Assembly: GCA_902525625.1 (NCBI GenBank)
Contig: CABZHM010000002.1
Span: 24,078 to 88,077 of the forward strand
Direction: 5' to 3'
DNA: 64,000 nt
Origin: an uncultured Pelagibacteraceae bacterium
GTDB lineage: Bacteria > Pseudomonadota > Alphaproteobacteria > Pelagibacterales > Pelagibacteraceae
Below are positions 9,110 through 18,013 of the stretch, one piece after another. The translations under genes were made by a program, and so were the position numbers. The notes under the pieces were generated by a model. That model did no database searches and was not told where the DNA came from. It saw only the letters and a program-made list of their open reading frames with translations. Each line of letters opens with the position of its first letter. Position 1 is the stretch's first letter.

Positions 9110-10419
9110 CTATTGAGATTTTTGTAAATTGGGAAATTAGAGCACAAGTCTATAACCTCGTTTCTAACTTCTTCCTCAATCTTACTATTGTCCTCAGGGT
9201 TTTTTGATAAACCTTCTATTACTTTTGTGATTAAATTACCAACTTTCTCAAATTCTTTTAAACCAAATCCTCTTGTTGTTGCCGCTTGAGAACCAAGCCT
9301 AATGCCTGATGTGATCATAGGTTTTTCTGTATCAAAAGGAATTCCGTTTTTGTTACATGTAATGTTTGCTCTACACAGGCTTTCAGAGGCTACGTTACCC
9401 TTTACATTGAATGGTCTTAGATCAACTAACATTAAATGAGTATCTGTGCCGCCAGAATAAATTTTAAATCCATTATTTTTTAAAGTTTCAGCTAACATCT
9501 TAGCATTAGCTAAAACGTTTTTTATGTAAACTTGAAATTCTGGTTTAAGCGCTTCAAAAAACCCTGCTGCTTTTGCAGCAATTATGTGCATTAGTGGTCC
9601 ACCTTGGTAGCCAGGAAACACTGCAGTATCAAATTTTTTTCCTAGATCAAGATCATTTGATAAAATTATACCGCCTCTTGCACTTCTGAAAACTTTGTGA
9701 GTTGTTGAAGTAACAACATGAGCATAATCACATGGGTTTGGATATCCCTTACCTGCAACAAGACCAGAAAAATGAGCCATATCAACCATCAAGTATGCAC
9801 CAACCTTATCTGCTATTTCACGAAATCTTTTAAAATCAATTACTCGTGAGTATGCACTTCCTCCAGCAATAATTAATTTAGGTTTATGTTCTAAAGCTAA
9901 TCTCTCTACATTTTCATAATCTATTAGCTCTGATTTTTTATCTACGTCATAACTTATTGCATTAAACCACTTACCAGACATTGAAATTTTTAAGCCGTGA
10001 GTAATATGACCTCCAGAATTTAAACTCATACCCATAAATGTATCATTAGGTTTGAGAAGGGCTAAAAACACAGCTCCATTTGCTTGTGCACCAGAATGTG
10101 GTTGTACATTTGCATACTTACAATTAAAAAGTTTTTTGATTCTTTCTAAAGCTAATTTTTCAGCTACATCTACATGCTCACATCCATTGTAATATCTCTT
10201 GCCCGGGTATCCCTCAGCATATTTATTTGTTAGCACTGAACCTTGTGCTTCTAAAACTGCCTGAGAAACAATATTTTCAGATGCTATAAGTTCAATATGA
10301 TTTTGTTGTCTAACTAATTCATCATTAATAGCTTTGAATAAATCTGGGTCAGATTGAGATAAACTTTTTTCAAAAAAATCTCGATAATCTGAATTTATAT
10401 ACTTAGTTTCACTTGACAT
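9106..10419 (-). CDS. glyA: Serine hydroxymethyltransferase
   Basis: PLP enzyme interconverting serine and glycine with tetrahydrofolate/5,10-methylene-tetrahydrofolate, the main one-carbon entry point. The 437-residue protein is nearly textbook: the PLP-lysine segment is [14 protein letters not shown], and the N-terminal IELIASEN and [12 protein letters not shown] motifs are present. It could use methylene-folate produced from sarcosine by the soxBDAG enzyme encoded in this window. First gene of the glyA-nrdR-rib chain after rpiB (6-base gap). Confidence 0.98.
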   Translation of the reverse strand: MSSETKYINSDYRDFFEKSLSQSDPDLFKAINDELVRQQNHIELIASENIVSQAVLEAQGSVLTNKYAEGYPGKRYYNGCEHVDVAEKLALERIKKLFNCKYANVQPHSGAQANGAVFLALLKPNDTFMGMSLNSGGHITHGLKISMSGKWFNAISYDVDKKSELIDYENVERLALEHKPKLIIAGGSAYSRVIDFKRFREIADKVGAYLMVDMAHFSGLVAGKGYPNPCDYAHVVTSTTHKVFRSARGGIILSNDLDLGKKFDTAVFPGYQGGPLMHIIAAKAAGFFEALKPEFQVYIKNVLANAKMLAETLKNNGFKIYSGGTDTHLMLVDLRPFNVKGNVASESLCRANITCNKNGIPFDTEKPMITSGIRLGSQAATTRGFGLKEFEKVGNLITKVIEGLSKNPEDNSKIEEEVRNEVIDLCSNFPIYKNLNR

Positions 10420-10425
10420 AATAAT

Positions 10426-10851
10426 CTATATTTTGTTTACCCTTTTTTTGTGTCTTCCGCCTTCAAAATTTGTATCAAAAAACACAGATATACATTTAAA
10501 TGCTGTATCTTTTTTTGTCAATCTAGAACCTAATGTAATTATATTTGCATTGTTATGTAATCTGGATAATTTCGTGTTTTTTACTGAATAACACACTGCT
10601 GCTCTTATTTTCTTGTGTTTATTGGCTGCCATTGACATTCCAATGCCCGATCCACACACTAATATTCCCATATTCTTATGATTTTTACTTACTTTTTTAC
10701 AAAGACTATGAGCATAATCAGGATAATTTACAGAATTTTTTGAATCATATGTTCCAAGATCTTCAAAAATAAATTTTTTAGAAAATTTCTTTTTAATTTG
10801 TTCCTTCAGCTGATATCCGGCATGATCTGAAGAAATAAATACTTTTTTCAA
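10426..10851 (-). CDS. rpiB: Ribose-5-phosphate isomerase B
   Basis: Interconverts ribose 5-phosphate and ribulose 5-phosphate, feeding RibB and nucleotide synthesis. The family begins a few residues before SSDHAGYQLKE, and VCGSGIGMSMAANK carries the active-site cysteine. The start is uncertain: a TTG at 10851 gives the family N-terminus (KKVFISSDHAG) and abuts the upstream stop, whereas a GTG at 10878 adds nine residues that merely re-read the end of the upstream gene in another frame. I chose TTG; 141 residues. Confidence 0.92.
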   Translation of the reverse strand: MKKVFISSDHAGYQLKEQIKKKFSKKFIFEDLGTYDSKNSVNYPDYAHSLCKKVSKNHKNMGILVCGSGIGMSMAANKHKKIRAAVCYSVKNTKLSRLHNNANIITLGSRLTKKDTAFKCISVFFDTNFEGGRHKKRVNKI

Positions 10852-10852
10852 A

Positions 10853-11443
10853 TTAATTAAATTTATAATCCAAAACACAAGCTACCAAGTGGATTCTATC
10901 TTCCTCTCCACCATTAAAGGCGTTATGATATTTTGTATTGTTAGTAATCCAAACAGAACCATCAGCTGGCATATGTTTAGCAACATTGTCTATAACCATT
11001 ATAGAACCGGGATTTGTTATAATTGGAATATGCAGTCTTGGTTCTGGGTCTCTATGCCAACTTAATGTTGATCTGGGCTCCTTTAATAAAACTCTAACTC
11101 TTCCAAGTTTGTATTTTGATGAAAGTACGTCAAAGACTTCTTTAAAATAAGTATTTTTATAATCATGAATAAATTCAGAATAAGCCACTTCATCTATCAT
11201 TTCATCTCTTCTTGCCTCTTTTCCACTAGAGTCTGGTTTTGTCCAAAACACACCTCTTGCCTTGTTACCTTTTATAGAATCTGGATCTCCTGGAATTTGA
11301 GTTAATGATATTGCTCCGAAATTTGATACCCCATTAACACCTGTAAAACCCTTTATTGACAAAACTTGTTTGTAAGCCTCCTGAAGTTTGTTAATGTCAA
11401 ACTTTAAATCCTGTTTTTGAAAGTCATTAAAATTTAAATTCAT
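10853..11443 (-). CDS. 2-oxoglutarate/Fe(II) oxygenase, aspartyl/asparaginyl beta-hydroxylase-like
   Basis: Predicted non-haem iron dioxygenase. The 196-residue protein has the iron triad His130-x-Asp132 (SWHRDPEPRLHIP) and His173 (KYHNAFN), followed by Arg183 in RIHLVACV, the expected 2-oxoglutarate contact. This pattern resembles the Asp/Asn beta-hydroxylase family (PF05118). The substrate is unknown; a free amino acid, peptide or ribosomal protein are all possible. It starts the leftward transcript that continues into rpiB and glyA, and diverges from hemB across 91 bases. No signal peptide, so cytosolic. Confidence 0.75.
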   Translation of the reverse strand: MNLNFNDFQKQDLKFDINKLQEAYKQVLSIKGFTGVNGVSNFGAISLTQIPGDPDSIKGNKARGVFWTKPDSSGKEARRDEMIDEVAYSEFIHDYKNTYFKEVFDVLSSKYKLGRVRVLLKEPRSTLSWHRDPEPRLHIPIITNPGSIMVIDNVAKHMPADGSVWITNNTKYHNAFNGGEEDRIHLVACVLDYKFN

Positions 11444-11492
11444 TGTAGCTTATTGTCTCCTGATGTTGTTTAATATCTTTTTTAAGATATAT

Positions 11493-11528
11493 TTGTATAT
11501 AACATTTGTCGCACATTATAAATATAAT
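11493..11528 (+). promoter_or_regulatory. Candidate hemB promoter
   Basis: In the 91-base gap between the oxygenase and hemB there is a TTGTAT (11493-11498) followed after 18 bases by TATAAA (11517-11522), with a second TATAAT at 11523-11528 only six bases before the hemB ATG. AT-rich sequence produces such matches easily, so this is weak support. If the last box is used the mRNA would be nearly leaderless. Confidence 0.22.
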
Positions 11529-11534
11529 TTAAGT

Positions 11535-12524
11535 ATGATTACAGGTAATTTTCCTAATTTGAGACTGAGAAGAAATCGTAAAAATGATTGGTCTAGAAGA
11601 TTAATAACTGAGAATAATCTGACTCCTAGTGATTTTATACTTCCAGTATTTCTCACAGATGGAAAAAATAAAAAGCAAAGTATAGATTCTATGCCAGGCG
11701 TATATCGTTATTCATTAGATAAATTAGGCTTAGTAGTTGATAAAGCACTCAAATTAAAACTGCCAATGATTGCTTTATTTCCTTATACTAGTAAAAAAGA
11801 TAAAGATAAATTTGGTACTGAAGCTTTAAACGAAGACAATTTAGTTTGTAAAGCTTTACGATTAATTAAAAAAAAATATCGAAACGAAATCGGAATTATG
11901 TGTGATGTTGCGCTGGATCCATATACTTCGCATGGACAGGATGGATTAGTGAATAATAGATATGTTCTGAATGATGAAACAGTAGAAATTTTAATAAAAC
12001 AATCATTGTTACAAGCTCAAATGGGATGCGATGTCATAGCACCATCCGACATGATGGACGGAAGAATAGGCAGAATTAGAAAATCACTAGACAAAAATGG
12101 TTATAAAATGACACAAATTTTATCTTATGCAATCAAATATGCCTCAAATTTCTATGGTCCTTTTCGAGATGCAGTTGGCTCTAAAAATATCTTGAAAGGC
12201 AATAAAAAAAATTATCAGATGGATTTTAGAAATAGTGATGAAGCTTTAAGGGAAGTTGCTTTAGACATTAAAGAAGGTGCAGATATGGTAATGGTTAAAC
12301 CAGGCATGCCTTATTTAGATATTATAAAATCAGTAAAAGAGAAATTTAAGATACCCGTATTTGCCTATCAAGTATCAGGTGAGTATACTTTATTATCGAA
12401 TGGTATTTACAAAGGCTATATAAATAAGGATGCTGTCTTAGAGAGTCTTATTTCATTCAAACGATCAGGTGCTAACGCAATTATTACTTATTATGCAGAT
12501 AGAATTGATAAAATATTAGATTGA
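11535..12524 (+). CDS. hemB: Delta-aminolevulinic acid dehydratase (porphobilinogen synthase), Mg-type
   Basis: Condenses two 5-aminolevulinates to porphobilinogen in haem synthesis. With the ATG at 11535 the protein is 329 residues and begins just before FPNLRLRRNRK, the family N-terminus; an ORF start at 11463 would add 24 hydrophobic residues not seen in the family. The Schiff-base lysines are Lys201 (in IKYASNFYGPFRDA) and Lys255 (in MVKPGMPYLD). The metal site reads DVALDPYTSHGQDG, aspartates at 124, 128 and 136 instead of cysteines, indicating the magnesium-dependent alphaproteobacterial type. Its 3' end overlaps recO by 9 bases. Confidence 0.96.
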   Translation: MITGNFPNLRLRRNRKNDWSRRLITENNLTPSDFILPVFLTDGKNKKQSIDSMPGVYRYSLDKLGLVVDKALKLKLPMIALFPYTSKKDKDKFGTEALNEDNLVCKALRLIKKKYRNEIGIMCDVALDPYTSHGQDGLVNNRYVLNDETVEILIKQSLLQAQMGCDVIAPSDMMDGRIGRIRKSLDKNGYKMTQILSYAIKYASNFYGPFRDAVGSKNILKGNKKNYQMDFRNSDEALREVALDIKEGADMVMVKPGMPYLDIIKSVKEKFKIPVFAYQVSGEYTLLSNGIYKGYINKDAVLESLISFKRSGANAIITYYADRIDKILD

Positions 12525-13205
12525 TTGTTTGAATGTATTTAAAAATCTTAATCTATTTAATGGGTAATTGATATTGTTGGGTTTTAATATACTTTTTTCT
12601 AAATAATCACCAACTAATCTTAATCCATCAATCAAAATTTCCTCGTTTAGAAAATCTTGATTATTATCAATTAAGAAATTTGGAACAATTTTGTTCTCAT
12701 TTGTAGATTTTACTAAATACTTAACTTCATTATTAATAAGTTCTTTTCTTACTAAATTTTTTAACTCAAGGTCATAACCAATGACTTTGAAAAAGTCTAA
12801 CTCCCAAAAAATATAATTTTTTATCCAATTTTCTTTTTTTAACAAAATATAAAAGTTTTCAATTAGACTATAAATCTTAAAATTTTTTTGAGACTCAGCA
12901 GTTAAAATTTTGATTAATTGAAAAGCAGAAAAAATACATAATAATTTCCTATAATTATCAAAAAAAATAGGAGTATAAGCATTAAGTATTTCAATTTTAA
13001 AATTACCAATCTTATTTTCTGTTTTAGACGAATAATTTACATGTAATTGATTTCCCAACTGAAGATAATTCTTAATTTTTCTTGAAGTTCCTCCAAAAAT
13101 AATACCTGAAGTTTTTCCATGATTTTTGGTAAAAATTTCAACAATTAATGAATTTTCATTATATTTATTTTTTGAAATTAAAAAGCCTTCATCATCCCAA
13201 GTCAT
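12516..13205 (-). CDS. recO: DNA repair protein RecO
   Basis: RecO anneals SSB-coated strands and helps load RecA with RecR. The 229-residue product begins MTWDDEGFLISKNKYNENSLIVEIFTK-like, matching the alphaproteobacterial OB-fold N-terminus; the upstream start at 13229 would add eight residues overlapping rnc and is not favoured. The body is lysine- and asparagine-rich and lacks the zinc-finger cysteines of some RecO proteins. It follows rnc by 2 bases. The usual era gene between rnc and recO is absent. Confidence 0.88.
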   Translation of the reverse strand: MTWDDEGFLISKNKYNENSLIVEIFTKNHGKTSGIIFGGTSRKIKNYLQLGNQLHVNYSSKTENKIGNFKIEILNAYTPIFFDNYRKLLCIFSAFQLIKILTAESQKNFKIYSLIENFYILLKKENWIKNYIFWELDFFKVIGYDLELKNLVRKELINNEVKYLVKSTNENKIVPNFLIDNNQDFLNEEILIDGLRLVGDYLEKSILKPNNINYPLNRLRFLNTFKQSI

Positions 13206-13207
13206 AA

Positions 13208-13870
13208 TTAAATAATATTCTTTAAACAAAGTATTGCTGCATTTTGTTCAGCGTCTTTTTTTGATCTACCTTCAGATATAAATAACTTTGTGTTAAATAA
13301 TTTTACACCAACCTTAAATAGAGGTTTGTGTCTTGGACCAGTATTAGATATTAACTTATAAATTGGTAATTTTTTAAATTTTTTAAGAGACAATTCTTGT
13401 AATTTTGTTTTTGCGTCAATTTCTGTTATCACACTTCTTTCTAAATGTTTTTTCCATAAATTAAGAATAGTTTTTTCTACAGCTGTAAAACCTCTATCTA
13501 AATAAATGGCACCTATTAAAGCTTCACAGCTATCGGCGACAACTTTATCCTCAATGATTGTTTTTTTATTTTTAGGTCTAAAAATTAATATATATTTTTC
13601 TAATTCAATTTCATTCGCAATTTGTAAACAAGTTCTTCTGTTAACAAGTGATGCAAATTTTTTATCTAACACACCCTCTTTCTCATTTGGGTAAATTTCT
13701 AAAAGTTTTTTAGCAATAATCAAACCCAAAACTCTGTCTCCCAAAAATTCGATTTTTTCATTGTTATGCTGGCTATCAAAACTTTTATGTGTCAATGATT
13801 TTACCAAAAGATTCTTATCTTTAAAATTTAGACCTAATTTTTTTTCAAGACTGGTGTGGAGTGTTTTCAT
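13208..13870 (-). CDS. rnc: Ribonuclease III
   Basis: Double-strand-specific endonuclease that processes rRNA precursors and mRNAs. The 220-residue protein has the RNase III signature NEKIEFLGDRVLG (38-50) with Glu41 and Asp45, the second acidic cluster in DSCEALIGAIYLDRGF, and a C-terminal double-strand RNA-binding domain (about 150-220) ending KDAEQNAAILCL. Translationally coupled to lepB (one-base overlap), as is common in bacteria. Confidence 0.96.
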   Translation of the reverse strand: MKTLHTSLEKKLGLNFKDKNLLVKSLTHKSFDSQHNNEKIEFLGDRVLGLIIAKKLLEIYPNEKEGVLDKKFASLVNRRTCLQIANEIELEKYILIFRPKNKKTIIEDKVVADSCEALIGAIYLDRGFTAVEKTILNLWKKHLERSVITEIDAKTKLQELSLKKFKKLPIYKLISNTGPRHKPLFKVGVKLFNTKLFISEGRSKKDAEQNAAILCLKNII

Positions 13871-14604
13871 TATCTAATCTTTCTAAAAAATCTATCAAGT
13901 CTAATAGACTGATTCCATTTCCAGAAATAGAAAATACTTCCTAAAGATCTATCTGAAGAAAAGAAAATAAACTGTGCCTTGCCTACTAGATTATCTTTAT
14001 GTACATAACCTACGCTTGATAAATATCTACTATCTTTTGAGCAGTCTCTATTGTCTCCTAAAAAAAAGTAATTATCTTTGGGTACAACAAAAATATCAGA
14101 ATTTTTAAAAGATCCTTTCTTAAAATAAACTGTTTTATAATCATAACCATTAGGCAATTTTTCTTCAAAAGAAAAGACATCCACTTTTTTTTTTCCACAA
14201 AAAATTTTATCTTTATCTGATGTTTTATTTCTAAAAATTAAATTATTATTTATGTACAATTCTGAATTTATAAACTGAATTTTATCTCCTGGAATACCAA
14301 TTAATCTTTTTATATAATCAGTTCTGTTATCTGCTGGAGTTTTAAAAACAACTACATCACCTCTTTCAGGCTGATTAAAAAAAATTCTTCCTTTAAAGAT
14401 GGGTGGACTAAATGGGAATGAGTGTTTACTGTAACCAAAAGAATATTTAGTAACAAATAATCTGTCACCAACCAAAAGATTAGGTTCCATAGATGAGGAC
14501 GGTATATAAAATGGTTGAATAATGATAGATCTAATAAAAACAGCTATTATTAATGCATAAAACAAAGTTTTAGTGTTTTCTATTAAAAAATTTTTATTGA
14601 ACAT
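13870..14604 (-). CDS. lepB: Signal peptidase I
   Basis: Inner-membrane protease that removes signal peptides from exported proteins. One membrane segment at about 12-30 anchors the 244-residue protein; the catalytic serine is Ser38 in PSSSMEPNLLVGD and the general base is Lys99 in YIKRLIGIPGD. The GDNRDCSKDSR box near the C-terminus is also present. A single transmembrane helix and periplasmic catalytic domain fit the alphaproteobacterial form. Overlaps acpS and rnc by one base each. Confidence 0.96.
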   Translation of the reverse strand: MFNKNFLIENTKTLFYALIIAVFIRSIIIQPFYIPSSSMEPNLLVGDRLFVTKYSFGYSKHSFPFSPPIFKGRIFFNQPERGDVVVFKTPADNRTDYIKRLIGIPGDKIQFINSELYINNNLIFRNKTSDKDKIFCGKKKVDVFSFEEKLPNGYDYKTVYFKKGSFKNSDIFVVPKDNYFFLGDNRDCSKDSRYLSSVGYVHKDNLVGKAQFIFFSSDRSLGSIFYFWKWNQSIRLDRFFRKIR

Positions 14605-14990
14605 TATTGTTTTTGAATAATTGTAAATGCTATTGAATAGTCTTTTTCATCGGAAATTGAAAGATACAAATTATACTTTTTAGCTTTAAATTTTTTATAA
14701 ATAAGATTGTTAATTTTTTTTGTTTTTCGAAAATAAGGTTTACCGAATTTATCATTTAGTATCTCAATATCTTTAAAGTTAAGATCGTCTCTAATTCCAG
14801 TACCTAAGGATTTAGAAAAAGACTCTTTCGCAGCAAATCTCTTTGCTAAAAAGAGTATGTTCTTATTTTTTTTTTTAGAAAAGTTTATTTCATTATTACT
14901 AAAAGTTCGAAGGATAAAATTTTTTTTACGTGTTAGAAGTTTAAATCTATTATTTTTAATTATGTCTACTCCTACACCCAAAATCTTCAT
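14604..14990 (-). CDS. acpS: Holo-[acyl-carrier-protein] synthase
   Basis: Transfers 4'-phosphopantetheine from CoA to apo-ACP, activating fatty-acid synthesis. The 128-residue protein shows GVGVDII (magnesium-binding Asp9) at the N-terminus and RFAAKESFSKSLGTGI at about 49-64, the two family signatures. Lies one base after pdxJ and overlaps lepB by one base; the pdxJ-acpS-lepB order is widely conserved. Confidence 0.95.
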   Translation of the reverse strand: MKILGVGVDIIKNNRFKLLTRKKNFILRTFSNNEINFSKKKNKNILFLAKRFAAKESFSKSLGTGIRDDLNFKDIEILNDKFGKPYFRKTKKINNLIYKKFKAKKYNLYLSISDEKDYSIAFTIIQKQ

Positions 14991-14991
14991 G

Positions 14992-15708
14992 CTACTTAAT
15001 TATAGTTTTAAATTTTTTAACTACATTTTTTAAGCCCAAAAAAATTGACTCTCCTATTATAAAATGTCCAATATTAAACTCCTTAATCTCTTTTATACTA
15101 GTTAAGATTTTTGTTGTTTTGTAGTCAAGGCCATGTCCAGCATGAACCTCTATTCCTAAATCATTTGCATGAAAAGAACACTTTTTAATTCTCTTTAATT
15201 CATTTGAAAAATTTTTTCCTTTTTTGACTAAACTAGATAATTTGCCTGTATGAATTTCAACACAATCAGCATTAATTGCTTTTGATACTCTAATATCTTT
15301 CAAGGAAGGGTTAACAAAAAGACTTGTTCTTATATTCAATTTTTTAAATTTTTTTATTATATTTTTTATTTTAGTTTTATTTTTAATTAAATCTAAACCA
15401 CCTTCAGTAGTTATTTCTTTTCTCTTTTCGGGCACAATACAAATAAAATTAGGCTTTATCTTTATTGCATTTTTTACAATATCTGAATTTGTTGAAATCT
15501 CTAAATTTACTAATAACCCTTTTATAGAACATATTCTTTTAGCATCATTGTCATTAATATGTCTTCTATCTTCTCTTAAATGAATCGTAATTGAGTCTGC
15601 TCCAGATTTTTTTGCAAATTTAGCAGAATAAACCGGATCTGGATGAATTTCACCTCTTGCATTTCTCAAAGTAGCTACATGGTCAATATTTACTCCTAAA
15701 CGTTTCAT
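14992..15708 (-). CDS. pdxJ: Pyridoxine 5'-phosphate synthase
   Basis: TIM-barrel enzyme that forms pyridoxine 5'-phosphate from 1-deoxyxylulose 5-phosphate and 3-amino-2-oxopropyl phosphate. The 238-residue protein begins MKRLGVNIDHVATLRNARG, the family signature, and has ITIHLREDRRHI and HAGHGLDYKT, also conserved. Normal length. Overlaps pyrE by 4 bases. It shows at least one committed step of DXP-dependent vitamin B6 synthesis; whether the rest of the pathway is present cannot be told from this window. Confidence 0.96.
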   Translation of the reverse strand: MKRLGVNIDHVATLRNARGEIHPDPVYSAKFAKKSGADSITIHLREDRRHINDNDAKRICSIKGLLVNLEISTNSDIVKNAIKIKPNFICIVPEKRKEITTEGGLDLIKNKTKIKNIIKKFKKLNIRTSLFVNPSLKDIRVSKAINADCVEIHTGKLSSLVKKGKNFSNELKRIKKCSFHANDLGIEVHAGHGLDYKTTKILTSIKEIKEFNIGHFIIGESIFLGLKNVVKKFKTIIK

Positions 15709-16292
15709 TTTGTAAATCTACTTCCTGGTATAGTTATAGGAATAAGTTTTAAACTATCTGGTATTTGTTTTTTATTAAATACTGGCACATCTATTTTTAG
15801 ATGAGAAATAATTTTATTTTTTATTTTAAGATTTCTTTTATTAGACCTGTCAATTATAGAGGCAAATCCTACTAATTTTGCTTTAGCTTTTTTTACTAAT
15901 TTAACACATTCGATGCTAGACTTTCCTGTCGTAATCACATCTTCAATAATTAAAACCTTTGAACCTTTTCTTATCTTAAATCCTCTTCTAAGTGTAAATT
16001 TACCTCTTACTCTTTCACAAAAAATACTTTCTTTCTTTAAAATTCTACCTATTTCATAACCAATTATTATACCTCCAATTGCTGGAGATAAGATGAGATC
16101 AAATTTAATGAAATTTTTTTTGATCTTTCTTGCTAAAGATTTGCATATTTTTTCTGCTAAATGAGGATAACTTAGAAGTTTTGCACATTGAATATATTTT
16201 GAGGAATGGAAACCGGATGATAATACAAAATGTCCCTCTAAAAGTGCATCAGTTTTTCTTAAAATATTTAAGGATTTTTTGTGTGAAAGCAT
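15705..16292 (-). CDS. pyrE: Orotate phosphoribosyltransferase
   Basis: Adds phosphoribosyl from PRPP to orotate, making OMP in pyrimidine synthesis. The 195-residue protein has ALLEGHFVLSSGFHSSKY (about 17-34) and the PRPP-binding loop VLIIEDVITTGKSS. The start at 16292 lies 44 bases inside the 3' end of rsh in a different frame. It is favoured because about 16 residues before ALLEGHF is normal for the family and no better start lies downstream. Confidence 0.95.
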   Translation of the reverse strand: MLSHKKSLNILRKTDALLEGHFVLSSGFHSSKYIQCAKLLSYPHLAEKICKSLARKIKKNFIKFDLILSPAIGGIIIGYEIGRILKKESIFCERVRGKFTLRRGFKIRKGSKVLIIEDVITTGKSSIECVKLVKKAKAKLVGFASIIDRSNKRNLKIKNKIISHLKIDVPVFNKKQIPDSLKLIPITIPGSRFTK

Positions 16293-17994
16293 TTCTTTTA
16301 TCTTCGTGTCTAATTATCTTAAATTTTATACCTTTTTGTTTAAGCTCTGCAATAAAATTAGTAAAATTTTTTAGATCTCTAATTATAAGTTGAAACTTAA
16401 AATTTATATAATTAGGGTTTTTACCAGCCATTTCGAGGTTTGATATATTTAATTTATGTTGTCCTATAAGTGAACTAACATTACCTAATTGACCTGGTTT
16501 ATCAGGTAAAGAAATCCAAAGAATTGTATTGTATTTTTTTACTCTTTCTTGTTTTTTTTCTCCCTTATCATGCCAATACTTTCTAATAGCGGATCTTGCC
16601 TTACCTGTTTTTGTAATTGGTATCCAATGAAGTGATGGTGAATTATTTTTGGATGTTATTATTTTTACTGTATCCCCATTTCTCAAAATACTTTGTAATT
16701 CTCCTTTGTTGCCGTTAATCTCACAACCAACTGCCGTATCACCTATTTTTGTATGCACAGCATAGGCAAAATCAATTGGAGTTGCATTTTTTGGTAACTT
16801 AATTACAGATCCTTTGGGCGTAAAACAAAATACATTTTCTTGAAACATTTGCATTTTAGTATACTCGTACGAATGTTCTGGATTTTCATTTTTTTCTATA
16901 ATTTCAACTAAATCTTTTAACCAATCATATTCTTTCCAAGTTAAAGAGTTAAATTTTTCAGAGGACTTATATTGCCAATGTGATGCAATCCCACGCTCAG
17001 CAAAATCATGCATCTTTTTTGTTCTTATTTGTATTTCTATTGGTTTTTTATAAGAACCAATTACTGCAGTGTGTATCGACTTATATCCATTAATTTTTGG
17101 TGATGATATATAATCTTTAAATTTTCCTGGAATACAATTCCATTCCTTATGAACAATTCCCAAAGTTTTATAACAATCATCTACATTATCCAGAATAATT
17201 CTAAATCCTATTATATCTGTAATTTGTTCTAACGAGACTCTTTTTTTTTGGACTTTTCTCCAAATTGAAAAAGGAGTTTTTCCTCTGCCAAAAATTTCTG
17301 ACCGTATGTCACTTTTTGTTAATAATTTGCTAATTTCATTTGATAAGTTTTCAAAAATATCTTTTTTATCTAATTTTATTTTATCTAATCGTTTTTGAAT
17401 TAATGACCTTGCATCATTATTTAGAATCTCAAAAGATAAATCTTCTAATTCATCTCTAATTCTGTGCATACCCATTCTATCAGCAAGAGGCGCATATATC
17501 TCCATTGTTTCCTGGGCTATTCTTTGTCTTTTATCCTCTTTTTTAATTGCTTTTATAGTTCTCATATTGTGAAGGCGATCAGCAATTTTGACTAACAATA
17601 CTCTTATATCTTTAGATGTAGCTAAAATTAATTTTCTAAAATTTTCTGCTTTTGAGTTTGGTGAGGCGGTATTTTCAAGCACAGAAATCTTTGTAACTCC
17701 ATCGACCAAATCAGCTACTTCAATTCCAAATTCACCTTTAATCGTTTCATATGTTGCATGCGTATCCTCAATAGTATCGTGTAATAAACCAGTTGTTATT
17801 GTTGCACTGTCTAACTTTAAATCTGTTAAAATATTTGCTACTTCAATTGGATGAACCGAATATGGATCGCCTGATGCTCTTTTTTGGTTTTCATGCGCTT
17901 TAACTGCAAAATCATAAGCTTTATTTAGTTTTTCTGGATTAAAAAATTTATTATAATTTTTGACTTTATTTATAAGTTCTTCAGAATTCAGCAT
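16249..17994 (-). CDS. spoT: Bifunctional (p)ppGpp synthetase/hydrolase, short RSH
   Basis: Makes and degrades the alarmone (p)ppGpp. The HD hydrolase domain is intact (His48, His72-Asp73, GluAsp at 76-77, Asp139 in IADRLHN). The synthetase domain follows (about 235-340) with RGKTPFSIWRK and GYKSIHTAVIG. A TGS domain spans about 385-447 and an ACT domain about 490-562. At 581 residues it is about 120-150 shorter than usual: after ARSAIRKYWHDKG the sequence passes almost directly to ACT, so most of the helical region and the conserved-cysteine/zinc-finger domain are missing. Probably the only RSH of the genome, but that is inference. Confidence 0.95.
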   Translation of the reverse strand: MLNSEELINKVKNYNKFFNPEKLNKAYDFAVKAHENQKRASGDPYSVHPIEVANILTDLKLDSATITTGLLHDTIEDTHATYETIKGEFGIEVADLVDGVTKISVLENTASPNSKAENFRKLILATSKDIRVLLVKIADRLHNMRTIKAIKKEDKRQRIAQETMEIYAPLADRMGMHRIRDELEDLSFEILNNDARSLIQKRLDKIKLDKKDIFENLSNEISKLLTKSDIRSEIFGRGKTPFSIWRKVQKKRVSLEQITDIIGFRIILDNVDDCYKTLGIVHKEWNCIPGKFKDYISSPKINGYKSIHTAVIGSYKKPIEIQIRTKKMHDFAERGIASHWQYKSSEKFNSLTWKEYDWLKDLVEIIEKNENPEHSYEYTKMQMFQENVFCFTPKGSVIKLPKNATPIDFAYAVHTKIGDTAVGCEINGNKGELQSILRNGDTVKIITSKNNSPSLHWIPITKTGKARSAIRKYWHDKGEKKQERVKKYNTILWISLPDKPGQLGNVSSLIGQHKLNISNLEMAGKNPNYINFKFQLIIRDLKNFTNFIAELKQKGIKFKIIRHEDKRNAFTQKILKYFKKN

Positions 17995-18013
17995 TATTAA
18001 TTATACCATTAAT

